DNA from: Marinobacter sp. LV10R510-11A
GTDB lineage: Bacteria; Pseudomonadota; Gammaproteobacteria; Pseudomonadales; Oleiphilaceae
DNA: 64,000 nucleotides
Direction: 5' to 3'
NCBI RefSeq assembly: GCF_900215155.1
Contig: NZ_LT907980.1
Coordinates: 806,001-870,000, forward strand
In this document: piece after piece, positions 33,886 to 43,468 of the stretch
How positions within the stretch are numbered: position 1 is the first letter of the stretch
Layout of the letters: each line of letters begins with the position of its first letter
The notes under the pieces: model-generated
What the model was told of the DNA's origin: nothing
Database searches by the model: none
What the model saw: the letters and a program-made list of their open reading frames with translations, nothing else
Translations under genes and position numbers: made by a program

Positions 33886-35595
33886 TTAGGGGCTGTTCCG
33901 AATGTCGACGTAGAGTACCAGACTTTGCCCGGGTTGCAGATATCGAGAGGTGTTCAGATCGTTCCAGCTTGCGATGTCCCGCACATTCACGGAAAAACGA
34001 TTGGCAATACGCGCCAAAGAGTCACCTTTGCGAACGCGGTATCCCACCTTACGAACCATGGCTTTACCCCGGGTACTGTCGGCAGATGCGAGTGTAGGCT
34101 GTGCGGTATTCGACCAAATCACCAGCTCTTTACCGGGAATAAGAGGATCCCCGGGGGCCATGCCGTTCCAGGCGGAGACTTGCCGTACCGAAACGCGATG
34201 CTCGCGGGCGATATCCCAAAAGGTGTCGCCACGGCGTACGCTGTAACTTAGTTTGTTGCCGTCGCGCTTTTTGGTTTGTTTGCGCTCAAGCCGCTTAGAT
34301 GCGCTAAGCGCGTAGGCATCGGAATTCTTTGAAGCTGATGGGATCATCAACCGCTGACCAATGCGGATAAGGTCGCTGTTGAGATTGTTTACCTGCAGCA
34401 GCACCGCTGGCGTGGTAGAAAACTTGCGGGAAATAGTGTTCAGGCTATCTCCAGATTTGACCTCATAGTTGCGCCAGGAAACGCGTTTACCCGGGGGGAT
34501 GTCTGCCAGAGCCGTACGGAACGCATCCGCATTCTGATTTGGCACGAGTAGGCGATGCGGGCCTTCGGGAGATGTCGCCCAACGATTGTAGGAAGGGTTG
34601 AGCAGGTATATCTCGTCAATACCAACGCCGGCTAGCTCCGCAGCCTGGGCCAAGTCTAGTTGCCCGCCGGTTTCGACTACATCGAAATACGGCTCGTCCG
34701 TAAGGGCCGGAAGTTCAATGCCATAGGCTTGCGGATCATCGAATATTTTTGCCAGCGCGATCAGCTTGGGTACGTAATGTTCGGTTTCCTGTGGTAACTG
34801 CAATGACCAATAATCCTGAGGCTTGTTGCTTTTCCGATTACGGCGCATGGCGCTGGAAACTGTGCCGCCCCCGCTGTTATAAGCGGCCAAGGCCAGCGTG
34901 TAGTCGCCATCAAACCGGTTGGACAACCGATCAAGATAGGTGAGAGCCGCGTCGGTAGCGGCAAGCACATCGCGCCGATCATCGTGCCACCAGCTCTGGG
35001 TAAGGCCGAAATATTTACCGGTTGAAGGTATGAACTGCCAGAGCCCAGCGGCACGGCCGTGGGAATAAGCGAAGGGGTCAAAGGCACTTTCAACGATAGG
35101 CAAAAGTGCAAATTCGGCTGGCAGGCCACGCTTCTCCGTTTCGTTAATTATGTGGTGCAGGTAGCGGCTGCCGCGCTCGACTACCCGGTTAATATAGTTC
35201 GGGTGCCGTGCATACCAGTTCAACTGATCCCTAACGCGTTTGTTGTCGATATCGTGATCAAGAACAAAACCAGCCCGCAACCGAAACCACATATCTGCTT
35301 GTTCAGTGGCTTGGTTCGCGGCTTTTTGTTCGGGGTTGTCGAGTTTTTCCCGTGCTTCTCGTGCTGCGGCCTTAAGTTCAGGCGCTATGGCATCATCAAG
35401 CGGCTCGTCACGGACGGCATCGCTGTTCTCGACGGTTTCCACGGATTCTTTCAATCCTTCGTCGCCGGCCGCGAGAGTCACCTCATCTGAATCAAGAGGG
35501 CTTTGTGGGGCTGTGTCCGCTGCCAAATTAAGAGAACTGCAGCCGCCTGCTAGGGCGCTAAGAAAAAACAGCAGGGGCAATCGTTTGACCGACAT
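33886..35595 (-). CDS. mltD: Membrane-bound lytic murein transglycosylase D with three LysM repeats
   Basis: Lipoprotein that cuts peptidoglycan glycan chains with formation of anhydro-muramic ends. 569 residues. Lipobox LAGGC (Cys19), acidic linker, SLT catalytic domain (about 135-280) with the catalytic glutamate in PIVESAFDP and AAGLWQFIPSTGK, then three LysM domains (VKSGDSLNTISRKF, VRRGDTFWDIAREH, VRKGDSLARIANRF). Two LysM repeats are the E. coli norm, so this form binds with three. It lies between gloB and the transporter, as in pseudomonads. Confidence 0.95.
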   Translation of the reverse strand: MSVKRLPLLFFLSALAGGCSSLNLAADTAPQSPLDSDEVTLAAGDEGLKESVETVENSDAVRDEPLDDAIAPELKAAAREAREKLDNPEQKAANQATEQADMWFRLRAGFVLDHDIDNKRVRDQLNWYARHPNYINRVVERGSRYLHHIINETEKRGLPAEFALLPIVESAFDPFAYSHGRAAGLWQFIPSTGKYFGLTQSWWHDDRRDVLAATDAALTYLDRLSNRFDGDYTLALAAYNSGGGTVSSAMRRNRKSNKPQDYWSLQLPQETEHYVPKLIALAKIFDDPQAYGIELPALTDEPYFDVVETGGQLDLAQAAELAGVGIDEIYLLNPSYNRWATSPEGPHRLLVPNQNADAFRTALADIPPGKRVSWRNYEVKSGDSLNTISRKFSTTPAVLLQVNNLNSDLIRIGQRLMIPSASKNSDAYALSASKRLERKQTKKRDGNKLSYSVRRGDTFWDIAREHRVSVRQVSAWNGMAPGDPLIPGKELVIWSNTAQPTLASADSTRGKAMVRKVGYRVRKGDSLARIANRFSVNVRDIASWNDLNTSRYLQPGQSLVLYVDIRNSP

Positions 35596-35750
35596 AAGCG
35601 ATTTCCAAATCCGGTTAACTGCCAGGTTTTATGTCTAAAAACCCGGCATATTTAGTGAGTTACGAGAAGAAGGTGAAACAATTCTATGGGAGTGCCTTTC
35701 CAGTGGTCAACAGATCTCTCGTTACGGTGATGAGAGGTAATGTTAACCGC

Positions 35751-36545
35751 TCAGAAATTATCCTTGCCGTGCCGTATGGCGGCGAAGGTTGCACTGTCAG
35801 AGTCTGCGGGCAGCCCTTGCTCCGAACAGTACTGTTTCGCCACGGCCACGATTGCAGGGTCATCCCAGCGCAAAAACGGGTTTAGTTGCTTCTCATCTGC
35901 AAGTATCGAGGGCACAGTTGGCTCGCCAGCATCCCGGCGCTCCTTACACTGACGCTCAAAAGCTTCGAGTTTGCTGTCATTTGGCAGCCAGCTACGGGCA
36001 AAGCGAAGGTTGGCCAAAGTGTATTCATGGCCACAATATACGGCAGTGGCACCAGGCAGATCCCTGAGGGACTTCAGCGACTCCATCATTTGGCCGGGGG
36101 TACCTTCAAACAAGCGGCCACAGCCGCAGACGAAGAGTGTGTCGCCACAAAAGAGAGCGGGGCGGCCGGCAATAGCGACATCGGTAAAGTACGCGATGTG
36201 ATCTAGGGTATGCCCGGGCACACTCATTACTTGGAATGTGACATCTTCCCACACTACCTCATCGCCTGGGTGAACAAGGCTGGTGCTACCCTTAAAAGGT
36301 GAATCCGCAGGCCCGGTTACGCGGCAGTCAGGATGTTCTTGTACCAGCGCTTTTATACCGCCTACGTGATCCGGGTGATGATGGGTAACCAAAATGGTAT
36401 CGAGCGTCAGCCCTTGTTTGGCAAGGTGATCCTGTACCGGTTTGGCCTGGCCCGGATCCACAATCAATGCTTTGCCGGTGTCTGGGTTTGCAAGACACCA
36501 TATATAGTTGTCGCTGAATGCCGAGATGGCAGAGATGGTGAGCAT
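35751..36545 (-). CDS. gloB: Hydroxyacylglutathione hydrolase (glyoxalase II)
   Basis: Hydrolyses S-lactoylglutathione in methylglyoxal detoxification. Metallo-beta-lactamase fold, 264 residues, with the binuclear zinc motif [10 protein letters not shown] near residue 55, [16 protein letters not shown] and the C-terminal glutathione-binding segment (NPFLRWDDP). Divergent from the methyltransferase gene at 36672, sharing a 126-base promoter region. Confidence 0.95.
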   Translation of the reverse strand: MLTISAISAFSDNYIWCLANPDTGKALIVDPGQAKPVQDHLAKQGLTLDTILVTHHHPDHVGGIKALVQEHPDCRVTGPADSPFKGSTSLVHPGDEVVWEDVTFQVMSVPGHTLDHIAYFTDVAIAGRPALFCGDTLFVCGCGRLFEGTPGQMMESLKSLRDLPGATAVYCGHEYTLANLRFARSWLPNDSKLEAFERQCKERRDAGEPTVPSILADEKQLNPFLRWDDPAIVAVAKQYCSEQGLPADSDSATFAAIRHGKDNF

Positions 36546-36581
36546 CAGATGTCCCCGTATGTGCTTGGCAAGTGTGCCTGA

Positions 36582-36587
36582 TATGAT
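36582..36587 (+). promoter_or_regulatory. Extended -10 box in the gloB / methyltransferase divergent gap
   Basis: TGATATGAT gives an extended -10 (TATGAT at 36582-36587) pointing toward the methyltransferase-rnhA-dnaQ genes, about 85 bases before the GTG start. No clear -35. Confidence 0.35.
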
Positions 36588-36671
36588 AGAGCATTAAACC
36601 CATAGCCCCAACACCCTCTGAATCTGTGACTCTACTTGCAGGTTCTTTGTTAACGCGGGAGTACAGGCAGT

Positions 36672-37463
36672 GTGAAGAAAGGCCAAATCGTTGATTATCC
36701 GTCCCGAAACGAGAGTTTTGAGAACTGGTTTCAGACGCCGCTTGGGCGTACTTTGCTGGCAGATCAGCGAGCCTTGCTTGACCGCAGGCTTGCAAGCCTT
36801 ACGGGAGCAAGGCAGCTTCAGGTGAGTGTTAGCCACCGGCTGCCGCTTACCAGCGGCACTGACTTTTCGCAGAAAATAATGACGACACCCAGGTGCTTTG
36901 CCGGAATACCAGACGGCGTGGTGGTGTGCGATGCGGACGAGTTGCCGTTCCCCGGGGATTCTATGGATTTGGTTGTGCTTCACCACACCGCTGATTTTTC
37001 TGATTACCCCCATCAGGTTCTGCGAGAAGGCGCGCGGGTATTGAGGGGCGGCGGCACTATCGCTCTTATTGGCTTTAATCCCATCAGTTTTTGGGGTTTG
37101 CGCAGGCTTATATCACGACATCATGCCGGTCCTTGGGGAGGACGCTTTCTTTTACGGCGACGCATGGAAGACTGGCTTAGTCTGCTGGACTTTCAGGTTG
37201 AGGTGTCTGTGACCCGGCTTTTTCGCCTGCCTTTCCAGCGCAATGGTGGCAAGGCTTCGGGCAAGTTCAGTGAGCGTTTAGCCAGTTACGGATTCCTGCC
37301 GGTTGGGGCGTATTACTGTATCCTTGCGAAAAAACGGGTTTGCGCCCGGATTCCACAACGGAGCCAATGGCGCCAGAAGAAGGTTATGGGGTTGTCCGGA
37401 ACCAGCACAGCAGGCGCATCTAGAGGCTGCCCTTCACAGAACCGGAACCACCCTGAAGATTGA
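36672..37463 (+). CDS. Class I SAM-dependent methyltransferase
   Basis: 263 residues from a GTG with GGGAG upstream. The methyltransferase core is seen in [32 protein letters not shown] motifs (about residues 86-115), then [15 protein letters not shown]. It belongs to the uncharacterised methyltransferase family always found between gloB and rnhA in pseudomonads. The substrate is unknown. The C-terminal 35 residues are basic and low in complexity and run into the rnhA leader; rnhA starts 46 bases after the stop. Confidence 0.85.
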   Translation: MKKGQIVDYPSRNESFENWFQTPLGRTLLADQRALLDRRLASLTGARQLQVSVSHRLPLTSGTDFSQKIMTTPRCFAGIPDGVVVCDADELPFPGDSMDLVVLHHTADFSDYPHQVLREGARVLRGGGTIALIGFNPISFWGLRRLISRHHAGPWGGRFLLRRRMEDWLSLLDFQVEVSVTRLFRLPFQRNGGKASGKFSERLASYGFLPVGAYYCILAKKRVCARIPQRSQWRQKKVMGLSGTSTAGASRGCPSQNRNHPED

Positions 37464-37509
37464 CCGGCCATTATGGGGCCATCAGACCTATATAGAAGCA
37501 GGAGTTTTA

Positions 37510-37953
37510 ATGTCCGAAAAGGTAATTGTGTATACCGATGGAGCCTGCAAAGGCAACCCAGGGCCAGGTGGTTGGGGCGTTGTACTCCGTTACGGCGGTG
37601 TCTGTAAAACCATGCATGGCGGCGAACGGCAAACCACCAATAATCGCATGGAGTTACTCGCGGCTATTCAAGGTTTGAAGGTACTTAATCGCGGGTGCCA
37701 AGTGGAGCTTTATACAGATTCTCAGTATGTGCGTAAGGGTATTACTGAGTGGCTTTCAGGGTGGAAGCGAAACGGCTGGAAAACCGCGGCGAAAAAACCC
37801 GTGAAAAACGACGATCTGTGGCGAGAGCTTGATTTGGAAACCACAAAGCATGAAGTTAGCTGGCACTGGGTTAAAGGCCATGCAGGTGTCCCGGATAACG
37901 AGCTGGCGGACGAACTTGCGAACAAGGGTGTTGCCGAGCTGATTGGCAGCTGA
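37510..37953 (+). CDS. rnhA: Ribonuclease HI
   Basis: Degrades the RNA strand of RNA-DNA hybrids. 147 residues from the ATG at 37510, with GGAGTTTTA upstream. A longer open frame from 37303 overlaps the methyltransferase and has no support. Catalytic acids are visible in [29 protein letters not shown] and [11 protein letters not shown]. dnaQ follows in the same direction; the rnhA-dnaQ pair is ancient and, in enterics, divergent rather than tandem. Confidence 0.97.
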   Translation: MSEKVIVYTDGACKGNPGPGGWGVVLRYGGVCKTMHGGERQTTNNRMELLAAIQGLKVLNRGCQVELYTDSQYVRKGITEWLSGWKRNGWKTAAKKPVKNDDLWRELDLETTKHEVSWHWVKGHAGVPDNELADELANKGVAELIGS

Positions 37954-37985
37954 AGCACACTCTGAACGGAACCTGTGTGGAATAT

Positions 37986-38696
37986 ATGAGACAAATTGTA
38001 CTGGATACAGAAACAACGGGTTTAGACCCCGCAGAAGGGCACCGGATTATCGAGATTGGCTGTGTGGAGATGGTGGAGCGCCAATTAACAGGCCGCAACT
38101 ACCATGTTTACGTCAATCCCGAGCGGGAAGTGGAAGCGGAGGCCATTACCATCCACGGCATTACCAATGAATTTCTCGTGGATAAGCCAAAGTTTTCGGC
38201 TGTCGCTGATGAGTTTTTTGAATTTATAAAAGGCGCTGAACTCGTTATTCATAACGCCGCGTTCGACATCGGTTTCATGGATTCAGAGTTTGGACGGATT
38301 AAACCGGTGCGAAAAACCGCCGACCACTGTGGCGTTGTGGACTCCCTTGCCCTCGCCCGCGCGAAGCACCCAGGCCAGAAGAACAACCTGAACGCCCTAT
38401 GCAAACGCTATGGCGTTGATAACAGCAACCGAGAGCTCCACGGAGCGCTGCTGGATGCGGAAATCCTTGCAGAAGTGTACCTGCTGCTCACGGGTGGACA
38501 AACCGCGTTGTCTCTCGATGCAGGGTCTGAAAATGGGGGTGGTTCTGGCGGTATTCGCAGAGTGAGTTCAGATCGTCCTGAGCTGGCTATTGTTAAAGCC
38601 ACTGAAGCCGAGAATAAAGCCCATCAGGCGTTCATGACGGCTTTGGAAAAAAAGGCCGGCGGTACGGTTTGGAGCAAACTGGAAGGCGCAGAATGA
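37986..38696 (+). CDS. dnaQ: DNA polymerase III epsilon subunit (3'-5' proofreading exonuclease)
   Basis: DEDDh exonuclease that proofreads the replicative polymerase. 236 residues from the ATG at 37986; GTG 37977 is an alternative three codons upstream. Exo I is VLDTETTGLDP, Exo II is VIHNAAFDIGF, and Exo III is HGALLDAEILAEVYL, supplying the DEDDh residues. The C-terminal 60 residues are the linker and polymerase-alpha-binding tail. Confidence 0.97.
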   Translation: MRQIVLDTETTGLDPAEGHRIIEIGCVEMVERQLTGRNYHVYVNPEREVEAEAITIHGITNEFLVDKPKFSAVADEFFEFIKGAELVIHNAAFDIGFMDSEFGRIKPVRKTADHCGVVDSLALARAKHPGQKNNLNALCKRYGVDNSNRELHGALLDAEILAEVYLLLTGGQTALSLDAGSENGGGSGGIRRVSSDRPELAIVKATEAENKAHQAFMTALEKKAGGTVWSKLEGAE

Positions 38697-38758
38697 GAAC
38701 TGGGTCTGCCTGTACCATTTGTTACATTCCGGCTTTGTTGAGGCCCTTGAGTTTTATG

Positions 38759-38829
38759 TTATAAGTAGTGATAAGTTCGCCAGTTTTCTGGTCGTGCACT
38801 TTAGTCGGGAAGAGTGATCCTACTTATAA
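38759..38829. promoter_or_regulatory. Long-spaced inverted repeat upstream of fimL
   Basis: TTATAAGTAG (38759-38768) recurs as its exact complement CTACTTATAA (38820-38829), 51 bases apart, within the 213-base dnaQ-fimL gap. It could be a looped operator pair or the base of an RNA stem in the fimL leader. The left copy also overlaps a plausible -10. Confidence 0.35.
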
Positions 38830-38909
38830 AAAAGTTTGGCACGCGTCATTGTCAGGCCACAGCTCACCAAGACGGTGCGGTAGTCTCCGCAGATTAATAG
38901 GAAGCGTTT

Positions 38910-40616
38910 ATGGTTCAATCGTCTCTGGCGACGAAATCGCAGTCGTTTGATCTGGTCAAAAGTGAAATAGAGCAGACCATCAAGCAGGCAGAATCCAGTC
39001 TTGAGCGCTTTCAGGAAAACCGTGAGAGCGGGGAGGATTTGCAGAACTGCCTGGATTTCCTGAATCAGCTTCGTGGCATCTTCATTCTGGTGGAACTTCG
39101 CGGCGGTACGCTGCTCTGCCAAGAAGCGGTCTCCATGGCAAACGATGTACCTGTCGGCGCAAACGACGACAAGAACATCCTGCTTACCACGTTGAACAGT
39201 GCGCTATTTATCCTTCGCCGCTACGTAGAATACTACCATCAGCAGCGCGCGGATCACCCTGAACTGCTGCTGCCAGTTATCAACGAACTGCGAGAAGCCC
39301 GTCGCGAAAAACCCTACCCGGAATCCTGCTTCTTCGAAGTTGATGTTAAAGACCGCCCGGATTTTTGCTCAGGCCTGTCGGTTCAGGCGTTCGAAGGCAC
39401 TGACGCCGAATACGAGATCGTTGCCCGGCGCATGCGCCTTACCTTTCAGGTAGCCTTGCTGGGCATACTCAGGGATCGGAACCCGGTGGTCAGTCAAAAA
39501 CTTATAGGCCGCGCCGCACGGGGTTTTGCCCGCTTGTGTCAGGGCGCGCCCATGGGTCAAATGTGGTGTCTCGTCGCAATTGCCGCAGACACCATGGTAG
39601 ACCGCGCCATGACCTTTACCAAAGCCCGCAAGCGCATGTTTATGCGTATCGAAAAGTATTCACGGGAATTGGTTTATGTCGGTAAGGTCGCAACCGCTAA
39701 GGACGCGCCTGACTCGCTCATTCGTGATCTTGTTTACCTAGTTTACCGCAGTGGTTCCGGCAATCCCGAAGCCACTCGTGTTCTGTCTGCTTTCCAGTTG
39801 GTTCCGGCCGAGTTTTCAGATTCCATTCTTGATGCCCACGCACGGCGCTTGTATGGCCCGGGCACGGATGTGCTGGAATCTCTTTCCGAAGCCTTGCAGG
39901 ATGAACTCAACCAACTCAAAGATAAGCTCGATATCATAGAGCGAGGCATTGAGCCGGATTTGGCCGAGCTCTCATCCATAGCGGAAACTCTGGAACGTCT
40001 TGGGAATACACTGCTTATGCTGGGCCTTAATCGCCTGGCAACCATAGCTCGCGAAGAGGCGGTTACGCTTCGCACATGGGAAGCTGAATCCCGGTTGCCT
40101 GGTGAGGAGGAGCTTTTTCGTCTCGCCGATTCGGTATTGAGTATTGAAGATGCGGTTATGCAAATTGTTAGCCGCGGAATCACAGCAGAGACAGACGCAC
40201 TGGCAGGCAGTGAGCGAAGCCGTGAGCAATCCATCTATTTCCAAGAAGCAGTCTATGTCGTTGCCGATGAGGCCCGTGGTGCGCTCACGTTAGCCAAGCG
40301 TGCGATTACAGCCTTTGTGGAATCAGATTACGACAAGCTTCACCTCGCTAATCTGCCCGCTACTTTGCACAGTATTTGGGGCGGACTGAAGATGGTAAAT
40401 GATCCCGGGGCAGCTCACGTTCTTAAGCGTGTTGCTGCATCCATTCAGGAGCGTTTATTAGACGCCCGTGAAGCGCCCGAAACTCAGGTTCTGGAAGCGC
40501 TGGCAGATGCTCTGACATCTCTTGAGTATTATATTGAAAGCATTGGTAAGCGTGAGGAGAGTAATGCCGACCTGCTCAGACTGGCGGAAACATCGATGGA
40601 TGATGTAGGGCTGTAA
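38910..40616 (+). CDS. fimL: FimL-like protein (ChpA N-terminal homologue)
   Basis: 568 residues, soluble, largely helical, ATG with AGGAAG upstream. Sequence and length resemble FimL of Pseudomonas, a protein related to the N-terminus of the Chp chemosensory kinase but lacking phosphotransfer histidines. FimL supports twitching and cAMP production and interacts with the FimV pole system. Location after rnhA-dnaQ matches the P. aeruginosa neighbourhood. Family call by eye and context; function inferred. A strong terminator follows. Confidence 0.82.
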   Translation: MVQSSLATKSQSFDLVKSEIEQTIKQAESSLERFQENRESGEDLQNCLDFLNQLRGIFILVELRGGTLLCQEAVSMANDVPVGANDDKNILLTTLNSALFILRRYVEYYHQQRADHPELLLPVINELREARREKPYPESCFFEVDVKDRPDFCSGLSVQAFEGTDAEYEIVARRMRLTFQVALLGILRDRNPVVSQKLIGRAARGFARLCQGAPMGQMWCLVAIAADTMVDRAMTFTKARKRMFMRIEKYSRELVYVGKVATAKDAPDSLIRDLVYLVYRSGSGNPEATRVLSAFQLVPAEFSDSILDAHARRLYGPGTDVLESLSEALQDELNQLKDKLDIIERGIEPDLAELSSIAETLERLGNTLLMLGLNRLATIAREEAVTLRTWEAESRLPGEEELFRLADSVLSIEDAVMQIVSRGITAETDALAGSERSREQSIYFQEAVYVVADEARGALTLAKRAITAFVESDYDKLHLANLPATLHSIWGGLKMVNDPGAAHVLKRVAASIQERLLDAREAPETQVLEALADALTSLEYYIESIGKREESNADLLRLAETSMDDVGL

Positions 40617-40647
40617 TGATGTTCTAGCGAATAGGCTTTACACAATT

Positions 40648-40675
40648 AAAAACCCGCGCCTAGCGCGGGTTTTTT
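40648..40675. terminator. Bidirectional terminator between fimL and the SCP2 gene
   Basis: AAAAACCCGCGC (40648-40659) and GCGCGGGTTTTT (40663-40674) form a 12-bp stem with a three-base CTA loop. A-runs and T-runs flank it, so it works on both strands between convergent genes. Confidence 0.92.
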
Positions 40676-40695
40676 GTGAGCTCAACGGGGCGGTA

Positions 40696-41010
40696 TTAGC
40701 CCATGTTGAACAGCTCACCCAGCTTTGTGGCCAACATCATGTCGCCTTCGGCGCGAAGCTGGCCTGCCATAAAGGCTTGCATGCCGTCAGTTTCGCCGGA
40801 CACGATACCTTCCAGAGTTTCAGCATTCATGATCAGCGTTACAGAAGGATCAGCGTGAGCGCCGTCGTTCAGCTTGCAAGTGCCGTCATTGATGACCAAG
40901 TTGTAGCTCTTGTCGCCTTCGATATCAAACTGAAACACCAGGTCTAGGCCCTGAGCTGCGTCTGCGTTGAAATTTTTCTCGAGTTTTTCAAAGATTTGAT
41001 CTACAGACAT
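40696..41010 (-). CDS. SCP2 sterol-binding domain protein
   Basis: 104 residues, a single SCP2 (sterol carrier protein 2) domain with a hydrophobic lipid-binding cavity. FDIEGDKSYNLVINDG and DPSVTLIMNAETLEGIVSGE are typical, as is the C-terminal GDMMLATKLGELF. Bacterial relatives bind acyl-CoA-like or other lipids; ligand unknown. AAGGG ribosome-binding site. Transcribed divergently from sohB across a 228-base gap. Confidence 0.88.
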   Translation of the reverse strand: MSVDQIFEKLEKNFNADAAQGLDLVFQFDIEGDKSYNLVINDGTCKLNDGAHADPSVTLIMNAETLEGIVSGETDGMQAFMAGQLRAEGDMMLATKLGELFNMG

Positions 41011-41177
41011 TGTTTTACCCTTTTTGATGGTTGTCTTGTCATGATAACGGCTTTACGTGCCTAGCTTTGATCGCCTTGGCGGTAGCCGGGTAGAGCCGAC
41101 TTCGCAAATCGACTTTATGGTGAGATGTTACCCCTGTCAAGCTCGATCGAACGCTTGTTTTAATTTATTTGCTCTGC

Positions 41178-41206
41178 TTATCACCAGAGTTTCGGTAAGT
41201 TACACT
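41178..41206 (+). promoter_or_regulatory. Possible sohB promoter
   Basis: TTATCA (41178-41183), 17 bases, TACACT (41201-41206), 33 bases before the sohB TTG. The rest of the 228-base divergent gap holds only a TCGATCGA palindrome and a weak minus-strand -10 for the SCP2 gene. Confidence 0.35.
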
Positions 41207-41238
41207 CTCGTGCTTGCATAACTTCCTGGAGAAGCGTT

Positions 41239-42303
41239 TTGGAGTTTCTGACTGAATACGGTTTATTTTTGGCGAAAGTGATCACCTTTGTTGTTGCAGC
41301 AGTGGTGGTTGTGTCCATTATTGTCTCTGCTACCCACAAAGACCGGGGCGATCATGAAGATGACGGTGAGCTGCAGATTCTTAAGCTCAACGAAAAGTAC
41401 CGCAAGCTTCGTGAGACCATTCAAGCTCGGCTCATGTCCGAACACGAGCTGAAAGCTTGGAGCAAAGCAAAAAAGAAAGAAGATAAAGCAGAAAAGAAAG
41501 CCGGAAAAGCAAAGAAAGGAGATGCAGGCGCTGTTAAAGAAGCGCCAGGGCGTATCTATGTGCTCGATTTTGATGGTGATATAAAAGCCAGTGATACTGA
41601 ACCGCTTCGTCGTGCCATCTCTGCGGTATTGAGTGTTGCCGAGCAAGATAAGGATGAAGTAGTCATTCGCCTCGAGAGCGGCGGTGGCCTTGTGCACTCC
41701 TACGGCCTCGCGGCAGCGCAACTGGATCGTATCCGCAGTAAAGGTATCCATCTTACCGCGTGCGTCGATAAGGTTGCCGCTAGTGGCGGTTACATGATGG
41801 CCTGTGTTGCAGACCGAATCATTGCCTCACCTTTCGCGGTTCTTGGCTCAATTGGCGTGGTGGCTCAGCTACCGAATTTTCACCGCCTGCTCAAGAAAAA
41901 CAACGTGGATTTCGAAATACTCACCGCGGGTGAGCACAAGCGCACCATGACCATCTTCGGCGAAAACACCGACAAAGGCCGTCAGAAATTTCTTGATGAC
42001 CTGGAAGATACCCATGTCCTATTCAAAGACTATGTCAGTGAACGCCGTCCTGAGCTTGATATTGCGGCGGTAGCAACGGGTGATATTTGGTTCGGTAAGC
42101 GGGCGCTTGAGGTAAAACTCATCGATGAAATCAAAACCTCAGACGAATTTCTCATTGAAGCTTGCGACCGCGCAGACGTAGTCTCCGTGTCATTCCAGCG
42201 CAAACGAACCCTGCCGGAGAAGCTCGGGCTGGCAACCAGTGCAGCACTCGAGCACAGTGTATGGAAGGTTCTGAGCGCTTTTCGCAACCAGAAAATTCAG
42301 TAG
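41239..42303 (+). CDS. sohB: SohB-like inner-membrane signal-peptide-peptidase-family protease
   Basis: 354 residues from a TTG with GGAGAAG upstream; no earlier or nearby ATG fits. One N-terminal transmembrane helix (about 8-30), a Lys-rich helical spacer (about 70-100), then the S49 peptidase domain. The nucleophile serine is in KVAASGGYMMACVADRI and the base lysine in GEHKRTMTIFGENT, the Ser-Lys dyad of SppA/SohB. The enzyme cleaves membrane peptides with its active site in the periplasm. Confidence 0.93.
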   Translation: MEFLTEYGLFLAKVITFVVAAVVVVSIIVSATHKDRGDHEDDGELQILKLNEKYRKLRETIQARLMSEHELKAWSKAKKKEDKAEKKAGKAKKGDAGAVKEAPGRIYVLDFDGDIKASDTEPLRRAISAVLSVAEQDKDEVVIRLESGGGLVHSYGLAAAQLDRIRSKGIHLTACVDKVAASGGYMMACVADRIIASPFAVLGSIGVVAQLPNFHRLLKKNNVDFEILTAGEHKRTMTIFGENTDKGRQKFLDDLEDTHVLFKDYVSERRPELDIAAVATGDIWFGKRALEVKLIDEIKTSDEFLIEACDRADVVSVSFQRKRTLPEKLGLATSAALEHSVWKVLSAFRNQKIQ

Positions 42304-42325
42304 CTAACAGCAAACGGGGAAGATC

Positions 42326-43324
42326 ATGACGAGCGAAACCCAATTCAAAGCCTGGCGTGTCGAGGAACAGGATGGCGCCTATAAAGGCGCCGAACAGACT
42401 CTTAGCACCAGAGATCTCCCGCCGGGTGAGGTCCTGATAAAAGTCAGCTACTCATCACTGAATTACAAAGACGCGCTCTCTGCCTCCGGCAACAAGGGTG
42501 TCACCCGCTCGTTTCCCCACACACCGGGCATCGATGCTGCTGGCGAAGTTGTCGAATCCGCCACCGGAACCCCGGCTGTTGGCAGCCAAGTGATCGTAAC
42601 CGGCTACGACTTGGGCATGAACACCGACGGCGGCTTTGGCGAATACATTCGCGTGCCTTCCGCTTGGTGCGTATCTACGCCTGCCGGCTGGGAATCCGAA
42701 ACTGCAATGGTCTACGGCACCGCGGGCCTGACAGCCGGCTTGAGCGTCCAGAAGCTCCTAACCATGGGTGCCAAGCCAGAGCAAGGCAAAGTCGCCGTTT
42801 CGGGCGCCTCCGGAGCCGTGGGCAGCATTGCGGTAGAACTTCTGGCAAAGCTGGGCTTTGATGTTGTAGCCATCAGCGGCAAAGCCGATCACGTTGCAAG
42901 CTTGAAAGAACTTGGTGCTACTGAGGTAGTAGGGCGTGACGCACTGGCTGAAGATAAGAAACCCATGCTGAAGCCGGCCTTCGCCAACGCCGTGGACACG
43001 GTTGGCGGGACACCTCTGGCTGAACTGCTTAAACAGATCCAGCCGGGCGGTTCAGTTTCCTGCTGTGGCCTAGTTGCAGGGCCACAACTTCAGACTACGG
43101 TTCTGCCGTTTATTCTGCGTGGTGTAAACCTTCTGGGTGTGGATTCGGTAGAAATTCCGTTGGCTGAGAAAGAAGCTGTGTGGAATAGATTCGCGAGCGC
43201 CTGGAAATGCCCGAAGGCAGAAGCGTCTGCAAAGCAGATTGGCCGTGCTGATCTCGATGAAGCGCTGAAAGCGTTCCTGAAAGGCGAATCAGCAGGGAAA
43301 ATCGTTTTAGATCACGCGATCTGA
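42326..43324 (+). CDS. acuI: YhdH/AcuI-family NADPH-dependent reductase (acrylyl-CoA reductase type)
   Basis: 332-residue zinc-independent medium-chain dehydrogenase. N-terminal groES-like fold (SYSSLNYKDALSASG, TPGIDAAGEV), NADPH motif VSGASGAVGS, and the C-terminal GKIVLDHA typical of YhdH/YhfP. AcuI relatives reduce acryloyl-CoA to propionyl-CoA, in marine bacteria downstream of DMSP breakdown. No other DMSP gene is visible here, so the substrate is uncertain. A large hairpin element follows at 43340. Confidence 0.82.
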   Translation: MTSETQFKAWRVEEQDGAYKGAEQTLSTRDLPPGEVLIKVSYSSLNYKDALSASGNKGVTRSFPHTPGIDAAGEVVESATGTPAVGSQVIVTGYDLGMNTDGGFGEYIRVPSAWCVSTPAGWESETAMVYGTAGLTAGLSVQKLLTMGAKPEQGKVAVSGASGAVGSIAVELLAKLGFDVVAISGKADHVASLKELGATEVVGRDALAEDKKPMLKPAFANAVDTVGGTPLAELLKQIQPGGSVSCCGLVAGPQLQTTVLPFILRGVNLLGVDSVEIPLAEKEAVWNRFASAWKCPKAEASAKQIGRADLDEALKAFLKGESAGKIVLDHAI

Positions 43325-43339
43325 AATGCCATAGTTTGA

Positions 43340-43450
43340 GCAGTTAGGGTCGAAGGGCTTATCAAAACCGTGCGGAGCCATGGATGGCGGAGCCGAGCGT
43401 ACACGGACGTATTCACAGCGTGTTTTGATAAGCTCTTCGGCCCTAACTGC
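43340..43450 (+). repeat. 111-bp structured palindromic element
   Basis: Arms 43340-43368 and 43422-43450 are complementary over 29 positions. The only two non-Watson-Crick positions (43350/43440 and 43356/43434) become G-U pairs in a plus-strand RNA and mismatches in a minus-strand RNA. The 53-base centre contains further small palindromes (GCCATGGATGGC at 43377-43388, and CGTACACGGACGTA at 43398-43411). It fills the gap between convergent acuI and the DUF934 gene. It resembles the hairpin intergenic repeats of marine gammaproteobacteria; that identity needs a search. Open frames crossing it are artefacts. Confidence 0.8.
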
Positions 43451-43468
43451 GTACTCCAGCGTTCGGAA

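Noticed and set aside
35621..35647. Hairpin between mltD and gloB as a terminator
   Set aside because: One internal mismatch and no T-run in either direction; too weak to list.
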